Both the position numbers and the translations under genes were made by a program. A stretch of DNA of 64,000 nucleotides from Actibacterium sp. XHP0104. GTDB lineage: Bacteria; Pseudomonadota; Alphaproteobacteria; Rhodobacterales; Rhodobacteraceae. Each line of letters begins with the position of its first letter. The stretch's first letter is position 1. Location of the stretch: positions 1 to 64,000 of the forward strand of contig NZ_JAOWLE010000009.1 of assembly GCF_025751515.1 (NCBI RefSeq), given 5' to 3'. Under the pieces are notes generated by a model. It had not been told where the DNA came from. It worked only from the letters and a program-made list of their open reading frames with translations, and searched no databases. Shown piece after piece: positions 8,410 to 18,403 of the stretch.

Positions 8410-8781
8410 ATGGTTGGCGAGCGTCTGAGCTTTAAAGAGATGTGCGCGCGATTCGATGTGACACCGCGAACTTTGCGGTATTACGAGTATATCGAGCTGC
8501 TCAGCCCGGAGAAGGAAGGCCGTAGCCGGTTCTACACCGGACGCGAGATCGCCCGCATGACACTGATCCTGCGCGGTCGGCGCTTTGGATTCAGCCTTGA
8601 GGAAATCCGCCAGTGGCTGGAAATGTATGAAAGCGAAGGCACCGAGGCGCAAAACCGCGTCTGGGTCGAACGTGCCGACCGGCAGCTGGAAGTGCTGCAA
8701 AAACAGGTGCAGGACCTGCAAGACACCATCACCGACCTGCAAAAGCTGCGCGACGACGTGGCGGTGACGCTGAAGGACTGA
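8410..8781 (+). CDS. MerR-family transcriptional regulator
   Basis: A 123-residue regulator with the MerR N-terminal winged helix ([20 protein letters not shown], residues 9-28) and GRSRFYTGREIARMTLIL, then a long C-terminal coiled coil with no metal-binding cysteines. It lacks a classical effector domain, as do the short MerR proteins (LiuR-like) that control fatty-acid and branched-chain acyl-CoA degradation. It is closely similar to the next gene at 8873, indicating tandem duplication. It heads a beta-oxidation cluster and has a palindromic site upstream. Confidence 0.9.
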   Translation: MVGERLSFKEMCARFDVTPRTLRYYEYIELLSPEKEGRSRFYTGREIARMTLILRGRRFGFSLEEIRQWLEMYESEGTEAQNRVWVERADRQLEVLQKQVQDLQDTITDLQKLRDDVAVTLKD

Positions 8782-8804
8782 GGGCGGCTAACGCCACGTC
8801 ATAT

Positions 8805-8824
8805 TGACGTTTACGTAAACGTCA
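8805..8824. promoter_or_regulatory. Perfect 20-base palindrome, MerR/LiuR-type operator
   Basis: TGACGTTTACGTAAACGTCA is a perfect palindrome lying 48 bases upstream of the second MerR ATG and its beta-oxidation operon. The core TTTACGTAAA resembles operators described for LiuR-type MerR regulators of branched-chain and fatty-acid catabolism. Binding by one or both adjacent MerR proteins is inferred from position and motif. Confidence 0.75.
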
Positions 8825-8872
8825 CTTGCGAGACCCACCCCGCTTGCCCATTCTTCTCTCGAGACGAGACAT

Positions 8873-9271
8873 ATGGGCAGAGCCATGGACGACGAATTCT
8901 CGACCATCAGTGAAATGTGCAGCGCGTTCGACGTGACGCCCCGCACCCTGCGGTTCTACGAGGCCAAGGAACTGCTGTTCCCCAAGCGCGAGGGGCAAAA
9001 GCGCCTCTTTACCCGCAGTGACCGCGCCCGGCTGACCCTGATCCTGCAAGGCAAGCGCTTTGGCTTCAGCCTCGAGGAAATCCGGCAGCTGCTCAATCTC
9101 TATGACATCGACGACCAGCAGGAAACCCAGCTGTGCAAGACCATCGACGCCTCGCGCCGCCATCTGGCCGAGCTTGAGCGCAAGCGTGACGAGTTGAACG
9201 ACGCGATCCGCGATCTCAAGGTTCAGATGGACTGGATGGCCAATCGTCTGACGGAAATTCAGCAAGACTGA
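8873..9271 (+). CDS. MerR-family transcriptional regulator
   Basis: A 132-residue MerR protein (132 from the first ATG; 128 from the ATG at 8885). It contains [38 protein letters not shown] and the helix [17 protein letters not shown], followed by a dimerising coiled coil. It is a paralogue of the preceding gene, sharing most of the DNA-binding domain. The acyl-CoA dehydrogenase gene begins 18 bases after it, so the two are very probably co-transcribed. Control of beta-oxidation in response to an acyl-CoA is the likely role. Confidence 0.9.
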   Translation: MGRAMDDEFSTISEMCSAFDVTPRTLRFYEAKELLFPKREGQKRLFTRSDRARLTLILQGKRFGFSLEEIRQLLNLYDIDDQQETQLCKTIDASRRHLAELERKRDELNDAIRDLKVQMDWMANRLTEIQQD

Positions 9272-9288
9272 CCCGCAATCAGGAGGAC

Positions 9289-11070
9289 ATGATGCCCACC
9301 TACGCCGCCCCCACCCGTGATTTCGCCTTTGTGCTGCACGATGTGCTGAAGGTCGACCAGTCCGACATCCCCGGCTATGCCGAGCTTGAGGCCGATTTCA
9401 CCAACGCCGTGCTGGAAGAGGCCGGCAAGCTGGCGTCCGAGGTTCTGGCGCCGCTGAACCGGGTCGGCGATCAAGAGGGCTGTGTTCTGGAAAACGGCAC
9501 TGTGCGCACGCCCGAGGCCTTCAAACCCGCGTTCGAGCAGGTCAAGGCGGGCGGCTGGACCGGGCTGGATTGCGATCCCGATTATGGCGGTCAGGGCATG
9601 CCGCTGGTGCTGAACACCGCCGTGGGCGAGATCTTTGTCTCGGCCAACATGGCGTTCAACATGTATTGGGGCCTGACCCACGGCGCCTATTCCACCATCC
9701 ACGCCCATGGCACCGACCAGCAAAAGGCGACCTATCTGCCCAAGATGGTGTCCTGCGACTGGACCGGCACGATGAACCTGACAGAGCCCCATTGCGGCAC
9801 CGATCTGGGCCTGATGCGCAGCAAGGCCGAGCCGCAAGATGACGGCAGCTATCGCATCACCGGGCAAAAGATCTTTATCTCGGCGGGCGAGCACGACCTG
9901 GCCGAGAACATCATTCACCTGGTGCTGGCCAAGGCGCCGGGAGGTGGCGAGGGCACCAAGGGCGTGTCGCTGTTCATCGTGCCGAAATTCCTGGTCAACG
10001 ACGATGGCAGCCTGGGCGAGCGCAACGGCGTGTCTTGCGGCGCGCTTGAGGAAAAGATGGGCATCCACGGCAACTCGACCTGCGTGATGAACTATGACGG
10101 CGCGACCGGCTATCTGCTGGGCGAGTTGCACAAGGGCATGAGCGCCATGTTCACCATGATGAACGAGGCCCGCCTGGGCGTTGGCCTGCAAGGCATGTCC
10201 CAGGCCGAGGCCGCCTATCAGAACGCGGTGATCTATGCCAAGGACCGCCTGCAGGGCCGTGCGGTGACGGGGGCCGAAAACCCCGACGGGCCGGCCGATC
10301 CGCTGATCGTGCACCCCGATGTGCGGCGCAGCCTGATGGATCAGAAAAGTTTCATCGAAGGCGCGCGTGCCTTTGGCCTGTGGTCGGCCACGCTGCTGGA
10401 TCGCGCGCACAAGATGGACGACGCCGATGCCGAAGGGCTGGTCAGCCTGCTGACCCCGGTGATCAAGGGCTTTTGCACCGACAAAGGGTTCGAAAGCGCG
10501 GTTCTGGCCCAGCAGGTTTACGGCGGTCACGGCTATATCGAGGAATGGGGCATGTCGCAATTCGTGCGCGATGCCCGGATCGCCATGATCTATGAGGGCG
10601 CCAACGGCGTGCAGGCGCTGGATCTGGTCGGGCGCAAGCTGACGTCAGACAGCGGCAAGCACGTGATGGCCTTCTTTGATCTGGTCAAAAGCTTCATCAA
10701 GGAAAACGAGGCCGATGCCGCACTGAAAGAGGGCTTTTTGGACCCGCTGAAAAAGGCCAGCAAGGATTTGCAGGCGGCGGGGATGTATTTCATGCAGCAC
10801 GGTATGAAAAACCCCAATGCGGCGCTGGCGGGGTCGTATGACTTTATGCATCTTTTCGGCCATGTCTGCCTGGGGCTGATGTGGGCGCGGATGGCCAAGG
10901 CCGCGCAGGATGCGCTGGCCTCTGGCACCGGCGACGCGGCCTTCTACGAGACCAAGATCGCCACCGGGCGCTATTACATGGCGCGGCACCTGCCCGCGAC
11001 GGGGATGCACCTTGCGCGCATCGAATCCGGCGCCGATCCGGTAATGGCACTGGACGCGGGGCAATTCTGA
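9289..11070 (+). CDS. Acyl-CoA dehydrogenase (long form, FadE/DmdC-like)
   Basis: A 593-residue flavoenzyme that introduces the alpha-beta double bond into acyl-CoAs and passes electrons to ETF. Domains in order are N-terminal helical, middle beta ([15 protein letters not shown] near 160, FISAGEHD), the C-terminal helical domain with [13 protein letters not shown] and the catalytic glutamate in [10 protein letters not shown] (about residue 430), and the extra C-terminal domain found in about 600-residue members such as DmdC. AGGAGG at 9281 precedes the ATG. It is the first enzyme of the beta-oxidation operon. Chain-length preference, or use in DMSP-derived methylthiopropionate breakdown, cannot be decided from sequence. 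Confidence 0.92.
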   Translation: MMPTYAAPTRDFAFVLHDVLKVDQSDIPGYAELEADFTNAVLEEAGKLASEVLAPLNRVGDQEGCVLENGTVRTPEAFKPAFEQVKAGGWTGLDCDPDYGGQGMPLVLNTAVGEIFVSANMAFNMYWGLTHGAYSTIHAHGTDQQKATYLPKMVSCDWTGTMNLTEPHCGTDLGLMRSKAEPQDDGSYRITGQKIFISAGEHDLAENIIHLVLAKAPGGGEGTKGVSLFIVPKFLVNDDGSLGERNGVSCGALEEKMGIHGNSTCVMNYDGATGYLLGELHKGMSAMFTMMNEARLGVGLQGMSQAEAAYQNAVIYAKDRLQGRAVTGAENPDGPADPLIVHPDVRRSLMDQKSFIEGARAFGLWSATLLDRAHKMDDADAEGLVSLLTPVIKGFCTDKGFESAVLAQQVYGGHGYIEEWGMSQFVRDARIAMIYEGANGVQALDLVGRKLTSDSGKHVMAFFDLVKSFIKENEADAALKEGFLDPLKKASKDLQAAGMYFMQHGMKNPNAALAGSYDFMHLFGHVCLGLMWARMAKAAQDALASGTGDAAFYETKIATGRYYMARHLPATGMHLARIESGADPVMALDAGQF

Positions 11071-11083
11071 CCCGAGGATCGGC

Positions 11084-11326
11084 ATGACACGATCCAACCC
11101 AAGGAGACCGACCTTGCCCAAGCGCCTGCGCCTGACCCGCCGCTTTCCCGTCGCGATGACCGAGGACGGATACCGCCGCCTGCGCCGCTTTGCCCGCGAG
11201 GCCGGTCTGGACGAGGGCGAGGCGCTGTCGTTCCTGTTCGAACATTTCGACAGCATCACCAACCACGAAAACCTGTCGCACCGGTTGCGGCTGTTCAACG
11301 CCGAACTGGAGGCCCGAAAGAGATGA
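11084..11326 (+). CDS. Small conserved hypothetical protein in the beta-oxidation operon
   Basis: An 80-codon gene (70 if translation begins at the TTG at 11114, which has AAGGAG in front; the ATG at 11084 also has GAGGA). The product is very basic at the N-terminus (RRPTLPKRLRLTRRFPVAMT) and ends in a helical region with EALSFLFEHFDSITNHENL. It overlaps the GST gene by four bases (ATGA), so coupling is likely. I do not recognise a family; a small DNA-binding or adaptor role is possible but unsupported. Confidence 0.7.
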   Translation: MTRSNPRRPTLPKRLRLTRRFPVAMTEDGYRRLRRFAREAGLDEGEALSFLFEHFDSITNHENLSHRLRLFNAELEARKR

Positions 11327-11961
11327 CCATCAAGCTGTATTGCTTTGGCGAAAGCGGAAATGCCTACAAGGCGGCGCTGACGCTGCAACTGGCCGGGCTG
11401 GAGTGGGAGCCGGTCTTTGTCGATTTCTTCAACGGCGAGGCGCGGTCCGAGGCGTTTCTGGACCTGAACCCGATGGGCGAGGTGCCGGTGATGATCGACG
11501 GCGATGTGACGCTGACCCAATCGGGCGTGATGCAGGATTACATCTCGTCGAAAACCGGCCAGTTCGGCGGGCGCAGCGCGGCCGAGCGACGCGAGATCCT
11601 GCGCTGGCTGTTCTGGGACAATCACAAGATGTCGTCGCAATGCGGCACCACGCGGTTCCTGATGAATTTCATCCCGCCCGAGAAACGCCCCGCCGAGGTG
11701 ATCACCTTTATGCAGGGCCGCCTGCGCGCCGCCTTCAAGGTGCTGAACCGCGCGCTTGAGGGGCAGGACTGGCTGGTGGGCGATCAGCCCACGATCGCCG
11801 ACCTGGCCTGCTGCGGTTACCTCTATTACCCCGAGCCGTTCGGCTTTGATCGCGCGGACTGGCCCAATATCGACCGCTGGCTGGACGGCATCGCCGCCCT
11901 GCCCGGCTGGAAACATCCCTATGACCTGATGCCCGGAAACCCCGGTGACCGGGCCGCATGA
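11323..11961 (+). CDS. Glutathione S-transferase family protein
   Basis: A 212-residue protein with a thioredoxin-like N-terminal GST domain (IKLYCFGESGNAYKAALTLQ; LNPMGEVPVMIDGD carries the conserved cis-proline) and an all-helical C-terminal domain with the N-capping motif QPTIADLACCGYL near residue 155. A serine in the GESGNAY stretch is a candidate catalytic residue. It lies inside a beta-oxidation operon between a small protein and the thiolase, a position that suggests detoxification or isomerisation of acyl intermediates rather than xenobiotic conjugation; this is inference. Confidence 0.9.
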   Translation: MTIKLYCFGESGNAYKAALTLQLAGLEWEPVFVDFFNGEARSEAFLDLNPMGEVPVMIDGDVTLTQSGVMQDYISSKTGQFGGRSAAERREILRWLFWDNHKMSSQCGTTRFLMNFIPPEKRPAEVITFMQGRLRAAFKVLNRALEGQDWLVGDQPTIADLACCGYLYYPEPFGFDRADWPNIDRWLDGIAALPGWKHPYDLMPGNPGDRAA

Positions 11962-11969
11962 AAGAGGAC

Positions 11970-13184
11970 ATGATGACCGACGCCTATATCTATGACGCCG
12001 TGCGCAGCCCCCGTGGCAAGGGCCGCCCCGATGGCAGCCTGCACGAGGTGACCTCGCTGCGCCTCAGCGCGCAGATCCTGAATGCAATCCAGGCCCGCAA
12101 CGGGCTGACCGGCCATGCGGTCGAGGACGTGATCTGGGGCAATGTCACCCAGGTGGGCGAACAGGGCGGATGCCTGGCGCGCTCGGCCGTACTGGCGTCA
12201 GACCTTGACGAACGCATCCCCGGCCTGTCGATCAACCGGTTCTGCGCCAGCGGGCTAGAGGCCGTGAACATGGCCGCCAACCAGCTGCGCGGCGGGGCCG
12301 GTCAGGCCTATATCGCCGGCGGGGTCGAGATGATGGGCCGCGTCGCCATGGGCAGCGATGGCGCGGCCATTGCCGTCGATCCGTCGCTGGCGATGAAAAC
12401 CTATTTCGTGCCGCAGGGCATTTCCGCCGACATCATCGCCACCGAATACGGGTTCTCGCGCGAGGATGCCGATGCGCTGGCGGTCGAAAGCCAGCGCCGC
12501 GCGGGCGTCGCGATGGCCGAGGGCCGGTTCGACAAGTCGATCATTCCGGTGACCGACCAGAACGGCCTGCCCATTCTGGATCACGACGAATACCCCCGCC
12601 CCGGCACCGACATGGCGTCGCTGGGCGCGCTGAAACCGGCCTTCAAGGACATGGGCGAGGTGATGCCGGGGTTCGATCAGGTGGCGCTGATGAAATACCC
12701 GCACCTTGAACGCATCAACCACATCCACCATGCCGGCAACAGCTCGGGCATCGTGGATGGCGCGGCCGCCGTGCTGATCGGCACAAAGGAATTCGGCAAG
12801 GCCAACGGCCTGAAACCCCGCGCCCGCATCCGCGCAACGGCCAAGATCGGCACCGATCCGACGATCATGCTGACCGGCCCGGTGCCGGTGACCGAAAAAA
12901 TCCTGGCCGACAGCGGCATGTCGATATCCGACATCGACCTCTTTGAGGTGAACGAGGCGTTTTCGGCCGTCGTGCTGCGCTTCATGCAGGCGTTTCAGGT
13001 CGATCCGTCGCTGGTCAACGTCAATGGCGGCGCGATCGCGCTGGGGCACCCCTTGGGCGCCACCGGGGCAATAATTCTGGGTACCCTGCTGGATGAGCTG
13101 GAACGCACCGGCAAGGGCGTCGGCCTGGCGACGCTTTGCGTGGCCTCGGGCATGGGCGCGGCCACCATCATCGAACGGGTGTGA
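11970..13184 (+). CDS. Acetyl-CoA C-acyltransferase (thiolase)
   Basis: Catalyses the thiolytic last step of beta-oxidation, or the reverse condensation. The 404-residue protein has the acylation-site motif [18 protein letters not shown] (Cys near residue 88), the histidine motif [16 protein letters not shown], and the C-terminal [10 protein letters not shown] cysteine, so all catalytic residues are present. The ATG at 11970 follows AAAGAGGAC; the frame also opens at 11958 but without a good site. It belongs to the operon that ends with the FadB-type enzyme, its likely partner. Confidence 0.93.
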   Translation: MMTDAYIYDAVRSPRGKGRPDGSLHEVTSLRLSAQILNAIQARNGLTGHAVEDVIWGNVTQVGEQGGCLARSAVLASDLDERIPGLSINRFCASGLEAVNMAANQLRGGAGQAYIAGGVEMMGRVAMGSDGAAIAVDPSLAMKTYFVPQGISADIIATEYGFSREDADALAVESQRRAGVAMAEGRFDKSIIPVTDQNGLPILDHDEYPRPGTDMASLGALKPAFKDMGEVMPGFDQVALMKYPHLERINHIHHAGNSSGIVDGAAAVLIGTKEFGKANGLKPRARIRATAKIGTDPTIMLTGPVPVTEKILADSGMSISDIDLFEVNEAFSAVVLRFMQAFQVDPSLVNVNGGAIALGHPLGATGAIILGTLLDELERTGKGVGLATLCVASGMGAATIIERV

Positions 13185-13186
13185 CC

Positions 13187-13654
13187 ATGGGCGTGATCGA
13201 CATGGATAGGGTGCCGGTCAAGACCGGCTCGATCTACCCTGCCCCTTACGGCGAACAGATGGCCGGGCGCAGTTCGCTGCGGCTGGGCCAGGCGGGCGGG
13301 CTGACGCAGTTCGGCGCCAATCTGGTGATCCTGCAACCCGGCGCGCGCTCGTCGCTGCGCCACTGGCATGAAAACGAGGATGAGTTCGTGATGGTCACCC
13401 AGGGCGAATGCACTCTGGTCATGGACGCGGGCGAAACGGTGATGCGCGCGGGCGATTGCGCGGCCTTTCCGGCCGGTGTGGCCGACGGGCATTGTTTCGT
13501 GAACAACACCGATGCCGAGGCGCGGTTTCTGGTGGTGGGCAGCAAGGCCCCGCATGAAGTCGCCTGGTATTCCGATATCGACATGAAGGTTGAGGTGGCC
13601 GATGGCACGGCCGTCTTCACCCGCAAGGATGGCAGCCCGCTGGATCAGGCCTGA
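13187..13654 (+). CDS. Cupin-domain protein
   Basis: A 155-residue single-domain cupin. The metal-binding motifs are clear: [17 protein letters not shown] (His, His, Glu) and the second-motif histidine in GHCFVNN. The start is two bases after the thiolase stop. Cupins of this length bind a metal and act as isomerases, dioxygenases or sensors; the reaction here is unknown. Its placement between thiolase and FadB in the operon hints at a role in acyl or aldehyde metabolism. Confidence 0.85.
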   Translation: MGVIDMDRVPVKTGSIYPAPYGEQMAGRSSLRLGQAGGLTQFGANLVILQPGARSSLRHWHENEDEFVMVTQGECTLVMDAGETVMRAGDCAAFPAGVADGHCFVNNTDAEARFLVVGSKAPHEVAWYSDIDMKVEVADGTAVFTRKDGSPLDQA

Positions 13655-13690
13655 TCCGCGCACAGACGAGACCCTGAAAGGGAGAGAGAC

Positions 13691-15880
13691 ATGACTGAAT
13701 TCAGCTATGCCGTGGATGGCGAGGGCGTCGCGCTGATCACCTGGGATCTGGCCGGCAAAAGCATGAACGTGATGACCATGGCCGGGCTGGCCGAGTTCGA
13801 GGCGCATCTTGATGCGGCGCTGGCCGATGAGGCGGTCAAGGGCGTGGTGATCACTTCGGCCAAGGACAGCTTTGCCGCCGGGATGGATCTGAACGTGCTG
13901 GCGGGCATGGCCCGTGGCAGCGACCCGGCGCGCGGCGTGTTCGAGGGGCTGATGAAGCTGCACGCCCTGCTGCGCAAGGTGGAACGCGCGGGCATGGACT
14001 CCAAGACGCTGAAGGGCGGCAAGCCCATCGCCACCGCCCTGCCCGGCACCGCCCTGGGCGTCGGGCTGGAACTGGCGCTGTGCACCCATCGCATCTTTGC
14101 CGCCGACAACCCCAAGGCCCGGATCGGCCTGCCCGAAATCATGGTCGGCATCTTTCCCGGCGCGGGCGGCACCACGCGGCTGACGCGCAAGCTGGGCGTG
14201 ATGGCGGCGGCGCCCTTCCTGCTGGAAGGCAAGACCGTGCCACCGCAAAAGGCGAAGTCGGCGGGCCTGATCGACGAGGTGGTCGATGACCCGGTTGCCT
14301 CCGCGCGCGAATGGGTGCTGTCAGCCACGGATGCCGATCTGGTGAAACCCTGGGATCAGCGCGGCTATAAGATGCCCGGCGGCGCGCCCTATCACCCGGC
14401 GGGTTTCATGACCTTTGTCGGCGCCAACGCGATGGTGCTGGGCAAGACCAAGGGCGTCTACCCCGCCGCCAAGGCGATGCTGTCGGCGATCTACGAGGGC
14501 GCGATGGTGCCCTTTGACACCGCGCTCAAGGTCGAGGCGCGCTGGTTCACCACGGTGATGATGAACCCCTCGGCCAAGGCGATGATGCGGTCGATCTTTA
14601 TCAACAAGGAAAAGCTGGAAAAAGGCGCCTCGCGCCCGGCGGATGTGCCTGATCAGCGGGTGAAAAAGGTCGGCGTTCTGGGGGCGGGGATGATGGGCGC
14701 GGGCATCGCGCTGGTCTCGGCCCAGGCCGGGATCGAGGTGGTGCTGGTCGATCAAAGCATCGAGGCCGCCCAGCGCGGCAAGTCCTATTCCGAAACCTAC
14801 ATGGACAAGGGCATCAGCCGCGGCAAATCCACGCCTGAGCAGAAAGAGGCCCTGCTGGCGCGGATCACCGCCACCGATGATTACAGCGCGCTGCAAGGTG
14901 CGGATCTGATCGTCGAGGCGGTGTTCGAAGACCCCGGCATCAAGGCCGAGGTCACGCAAAAGGTCGAGGCCATCGTGGGCGAGGACTGCATCTTTGCCAC
15001 CAACACCTCGACCCTGCCGATCAGCGGTCTGGCCAAGGCCAGCGTGCGGCCCGAACAGTTCATCGGCATTCATTTCTTCTCGCCTGTGGACAAGATGATG
15101 CTGGTGGAAATCATCAAGGGCAAACAGACCGGTGACCGCGCCGTGGCCAAGGCGCTGGATTACGTGCGCCAGATCCGCAAGACGCCGATCGTGGTCAATG
15201 ACGCGCGCTATTTCTACGCCAACCGCTGTATCCTGCCCTATATCAACGAGGGCATCCGCATGGTGCGCGAGGGCGTGGCACCGGCGCTGGTGGAAAACGC
15301 CGCGCGCCTCTTGGGCATGCCGGTGGGGCCGCTGCAGCTGGTCGACGAGATCTCGGTCGAGCTGGGCGTCAAGATCGCCAAGGCCACCAAGGCGGCGATG
15401 GGCGATGCCTATCCCGATGATGACGTGGATGAGGTGGTGTTCTGGATGGCCAATCTGGGCCGGATGGGTCGCAAGGCCAATGCCGGTTTCTATGCCTATG
15501 ACGAAAAGGGCCGGCGCACCGGGCTGTGGGACGGTCTGGCTGCGCAATACCCTGTGGCCGATGAGCAGCCCGAGCTGCACGAGGTGCAGCACCGGCTGAT
15601 GATGGCGCAGGTGCTTGAGGCCGTGCGCGCGCTGGAGGAAGGCGTGCTGATGGATATCCGCGAGGGCGACGTGGGCGCCATTTTGGGCTGGGGTTTCGCG
15701 CCCTGGTCGGGCGGGCCGTTCGGCTGGCTGGATATCCTGGGCGCGGGCCGCGCGGTCGAGATCTGCGAGGACCTGACCGCCCGCTTCGGGCCGCGTTTTG
15801 CCACCCCCGCCCTGCTGCGCGAGATGGCCGACAAGGGCGATACGTTCTATGGCCGCTTTGACAAGGCTGCCGCTGCCTGA
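13691..15880 (+). CDS. Enoyl-CoA hydratase/3-hydroxyacyl-CoA dehydrogenase (FadB/FadJ type)
   Basis: A 729-residue bifunctional beta-oxidation enzyme. The N-terminal crotonase domain shows [13 protein letters not shown] and [19 protein letters not shown], containing the two catalytic glutamates. The central Rossmann domain has [21 protein letters not shown] for NAD, with the dehydrogenase catalytic histidine in [13 protein letters not shown]. The C-terminal duplicated domain ends at about residue 725. It is preceded by GGGAGAGAG. It closes the operon begun at 8873 and completes the hydratase and dehydrogenase steps between acyl-CoA dehydrogenase and thiolase. Confidence 0.94.
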   Translation: MTEFSYAVDGEGVALITWDLAGKSMNVMTMAGLAEFEAHLDAALADEAVKGVVITSAKDSFAAGMDLNVLAGMARGSDPARGVFEGLMKLHALLRKVERAGMDSKTLKGGKPIATALPGTALGVGLELALCTHRIFAADNPKARIGLPEIMVGIFPGAGGTTRLTRKLGVMAAAPFLLEGKTVPPQKAKSAGLIDEVVDDPVASAREWVLSATDADLVKPWDQRGYKMPGGAPYHPAGFMTFVGANAMVLGKTKGVYPAAKAMLSAIYEGAMVPFDTALKVEARWFTTVMMNPSAKAMMRSIFINKEKLEKGASRPADVPDQRVKKVGVLGAGMMGAGIALVSAQAGIEVVLVDQSIEAAQRGKSYSETYMDKGISRGKSTPEQKEALLARITATDDYSALQGADLIVEAVFEDPGIKAEVTQKVEAIVGEDCIFATNTSTLPISGLAKASVRPEQFIGIHFFSPVDKMMLVEIIKGKQTGDRAVAKALDYVRQIRKTPIVVNDARYFYANRCILPYINEGIRMVREGVAPALVENAARLLGMPVGPLQLVDEISVELGVKIAKATKAAMGDAYPDDDVDEVVFWMANLGRMGRKANAGFYAYDEKGRRTGLWDGLAAQYPVADEQPELHEVQHRLMMAQVLEAVRALEEGVLMDIREGDVGAILGWGFAPWSGGPFGWLDILGAGRAVEICEDLTARFGPRFATPALLREMADKGDTFYGRFDKAAAA

Positions 15881-15913
15881 TTGCCAGGGGCGCGGCTGGC
15901 CCGCCTGCCGCGC

Positions 15914-16561
15914 CTAGTCGAACCGATAGCCGAACCGCGCGATATCGGTCGCGCATAGATCCGCCACCAGGGCGGCATCGTCGGGCCGATAGTGGCCGTG
16001 ATAGTCCCCCTGCCGGGCCGATCGGTTCACATGCGGCAGGTTCAGGCGAAAGCCCAGATGCGCCTCGACCGGGGCCAGGTCGGTTTCCAGATGCTCTAGC
16101 CGCACAAAGGCGTCGCACCGTTCATGCCCGTCGGGGGCGGTGACATAGCCCGCCGCCCCGTCAGCCGCCAGCGAGGCGCGGGTATGCGGATGGTTGAGAA
16201 ACCCGGTAAAATCGAGCGACTGCGCCAGGGTGATTGCCGGGTGGTCGAATCGCTGCGCCCGCGCCCAGTGGTAATAGCTGACCATCCGGTCCCACGGGTT
16301 GCGCACCATGGTAAAGACAAAGAACGCGGCCATCTCGTCGGGCTGGATCAGCCCCGCCACATCCGCCAGCCGCGAATGTTTCCACAACCGCCCCGCTGTC
16401 TGAGCCTCGCGCAGGCGGTGGCGGCGCTTTTGCGCCTTGGGCGTGTCGCCGATCAGTATGTCATCGGCCGCCGCACGCGATTCCAGCGCCAGCGCCATCG
16501 AGGTGCCGCCGGTCTTGGGAATATGCACAAAGATGAAGCTGCGTTTGCGCGAGATGATCAT
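15914..16561 (-). CDS. Sulfotransferase-family protein
   Basis: A 215-residue protein with the PAPS-binding 5'-phosphosulfate loop FVHIPKTGGTSMALALE near residue 11 and the 3'-phosphate region FTMVRNPWDRMVSYYHWAR near residue 83, the sulfotransferase family 2 layout. Such enzymes sulfate sugars or polysaccharides. The gene is convergent with fadB and divergent from the acyl-CoA ligase, so it stands alone and its substrate is unknown. No signal peptide is seen. Confidence 0.85.
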   Translation of the reverse strand: MIISRKRSFIFVHIPKTGGTSMALALESRAAADDILIGDTPKAQKRRHRLREAQTAGRLWKHSRLADVAGLIQPDEMAAFFVFTMVRNPWDRMVSYYHWARAQRFDHPAITLAQSLDFTGFLNHPHTRASLAADGAAGYVTAPDGHERCDAFVRLEHLETDLAPVEAHLGFRLNLPHVNRSARQGDYHGHYRPDDAALVADLCATDIARFGYRFD

Positions 16562-16679
16562 TGGGCTACCCTATGTCGGCGGCGACTTGTCGCAAAGATC
16601 ACAAAAGCCCTTTTCAAAGGGGGCGGGTCTCGACCATAATGTCAGACAATTAAAAGACCACGCCAGAGGGGAGTACGAA

Positions 16680-18317
16680 ATGGGCTGGCTTGCCGACGAA
16701 ACTGGGCTGGACAAATGTGCCGCCAACCACGTGCCGATGACACCGCTGTCGCATCTGCGGCGCGCCACCGATGTATTTCCGGATCGGATCGCGCTGATCG
16801 ACCGGTCGCGCCGCTTTACCTATACGCAGCTGCACGAGCGGGTGTCGCGCCTGGCATCGGCGCTGACGCAACTGGGCGTCAAACCCGGTGACGTGGTGGC
16901 GACGCTGCTGCCCAACATCGCCGCCCAGGTCGAGGCCACCTGGGCCGTTCCCGCCTGTGGCGCGGTGCTGAGCACGATCAACACCCGGCTCGAGGCCGAG
17001 AACGTGACCTATATCTTTGGTCACTCCGGCGCCAAGGTGGTGCTGGTCGACAGCGCCCTGCTGCCGCTGGTCGAAGCCGCAGTCAGCCGCATGGACGCCA
17101 AGGATGTGCCGCTGATCGTCGAGGCGCCCGACCACGAAGCCGGGTTCCAGCCCTCGGGCCGCCACCCCGATTACGAGGATCTGCTGGCAAAGGGCGACCC
17201 CGGTTTCGAATGGGTGCTGCCGCAGGACGAATGGGAAAGCCTTGCGCTGAACTATACGTCGGGCACGACCGGCCTGCCCAAGGGCGTGGTCTATCACCAC
17301 CGCGGCGCCTATCTGATGACCATGGGCACCGTGATTGCCTGGCGCATGGTTCTGCATCCGAAACTGTTGCTGATCGTGCCGCTGTTTCACTGCAATGGCT
17401 GGTGCCATACGTGGATGCTGCCGGTTCTGGGCGGCACGGCGGTGTGCTGCCGCGACGTGACGGCGCGCAACATCTATCACGCGATCTCGGCCGACGGGGT
17501 CACGCATTTCGGCGGCGCCCCGATCGTTTTGAACGCCATCGTCAATGCCAAGGAAGAAGACCGCGCGCCCTTTGACCACATCGTCGAAGTGTTCACCGCA
17601 GGCGCCCCTCCGCCCGCCGCGACCCTGGCCAAGATCGAGCCGCTGGGCTTTAACGTCACCCAGGTTTACGGCCTGACCGAGACCTATGGCCATATCACCG
17701 AAACCACCTGGAAGGCCGAGAAATGGGACGACCTGCCCCAGGCCGAGCGTGCCGAGATCAAGGCCCGTACGGGCGTGGCCTTGCCGACGGTCGAAGAGGC
17801 CACCGTTCTGGATGACCAGATGGCCCCGGTGCCGCGCGATGGTGCCACGGCCGGCGAAATCATGATCCGCGGCAACACGGTGATGAAGGGCTATTACAAG
17901 AACCCCGAGGCCACTGCCGAAAGCTTTGCGGGCGGGTATTTCCACACCGGCGACGTCGCCTTCCGCCATCCCGACGGCTATATCAAGATCACCGACCGGG
18001 CCAAGGACATCATCATCTCGGGCGGCGAAAACGTCAGCTCGGTCGAGGTCGAGGGCGCGCTGATGCACCACCCCGCGGTCGAGCTCTGCGCCGTGGTCGC
18101 CAAGCCCGACGAGAAATGGGGCGAGGTGCCCTGTGCCTTTGTCGAGCTGCGCGAGGGCATGACCGTCACCGAGGCAGAGCTGATCGCCTTTGCGCGTGAG
18201 CATCTGGCCGGGTTCAAGACACCGAAACGCGTGGTGTTCGCCGAGCTGCCGAAAACCTCGACCGGCAAGATCCAGAAGTTCGAGCTGCGCACCGTCGCGA
18301 AAACGCTGGACGACTGA
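16680..18317 (+). CDS. AMP-binding acyl-CoA synthetase
   Basis: A 545-residue acid-CoA ligase of the ANL superfamily, which activates a carboxylic acid through an acyl-adenylate. The P-loop is ALNYTSGTTGLPKGVVY (about residue 180); QVYGLTETYGH, HTGDVAFRHPDGY and the C-terminal lysine motif KTSTGKIQKFELR are also present. An ATG at 16680 follows GAGGGGAGTACGAA and gives the family length; a longer frame has no similarity. The chain lacks a signal for a specific acid; medium- or long-chain fatty acids are the usual substrates, and the nearby beta-oxidation operon would use the product. Confidence 0.92.
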   Translation: MGWLADETGLDKCAANHVPMTPLSHLRRATDVFPDRIALIDRSRRFTYTQLHERVSRLASALTQLGVKPGDVVATLLPNIAAQVEATWAVPACGAVLSTINTRLEAENVTYIFGHSGAKVVLVDSALLPLVEAAVSRMDAKDVPLIVEAPDHEAGFQPSGRHPDYEDLLAKGDPGFEWVLPQDEWESLALNYTSGTTGLPKGVVYHHRGAYLMTMGTVIAWRMVLHPKLLLIVPLFHCNGWCHTWMLPVLGGTAVCCRDVTARNIYHAISADGVTHFGGAPIVLNAIVNAKEEDRAPFDHIVEVFTAGAPPPAATLAKIEPLGFNVTQVYGLTETYGHITETTWKAEKWDDLPQAERAEIKARTGVALPTVEEATVLDDQMAPVPRDGATAGEIMIRGNTVMKGYYKNPEATAESFAGGYFHTGDVAFRHPDGYIKITDRAKDIIISGGENVSSVEVEGALMHHPAVELCAVVAKPDEKWGEVPCAFVELREGMTVTEAELIAFAREHLAGFKTPKRVVFAELPKTSTGKIQKFELRTVAKTLDD

Positions 18318-18347
18318 TCGGCCCGGCCTTGATTTGATTGTCGCCAT

Positions 18348-18376
18348 CCCTTGCCCCCGATAGTATGGGGCAAGGG
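18348..18376 (+). terminator. Strong hairpin between the acyl-CoA ligase and the next gene
   Basis: A perfect 10-base stem, CCCTTGCCCC/GGGGCAAGGG, with a 9-base loop begins 30 bases after the ligase stop and ends 27 bases before the next start. There is no T-tract, so it may act as a partial terminator, an mRNA stabiliser or a leader structure. Confidence 0.5.
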
Positions 18377-18403
18377 TATGGTAACGAGCAGGCAAGGCCG
18401 CGC

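Noticed and set aside
9259-10560. A 433-codon minus-strand open frame opposite the acyl-CoA dehydrogenase
   Set aside because: No domain, no ribosome binding site, and it mirrors a strong coding region.
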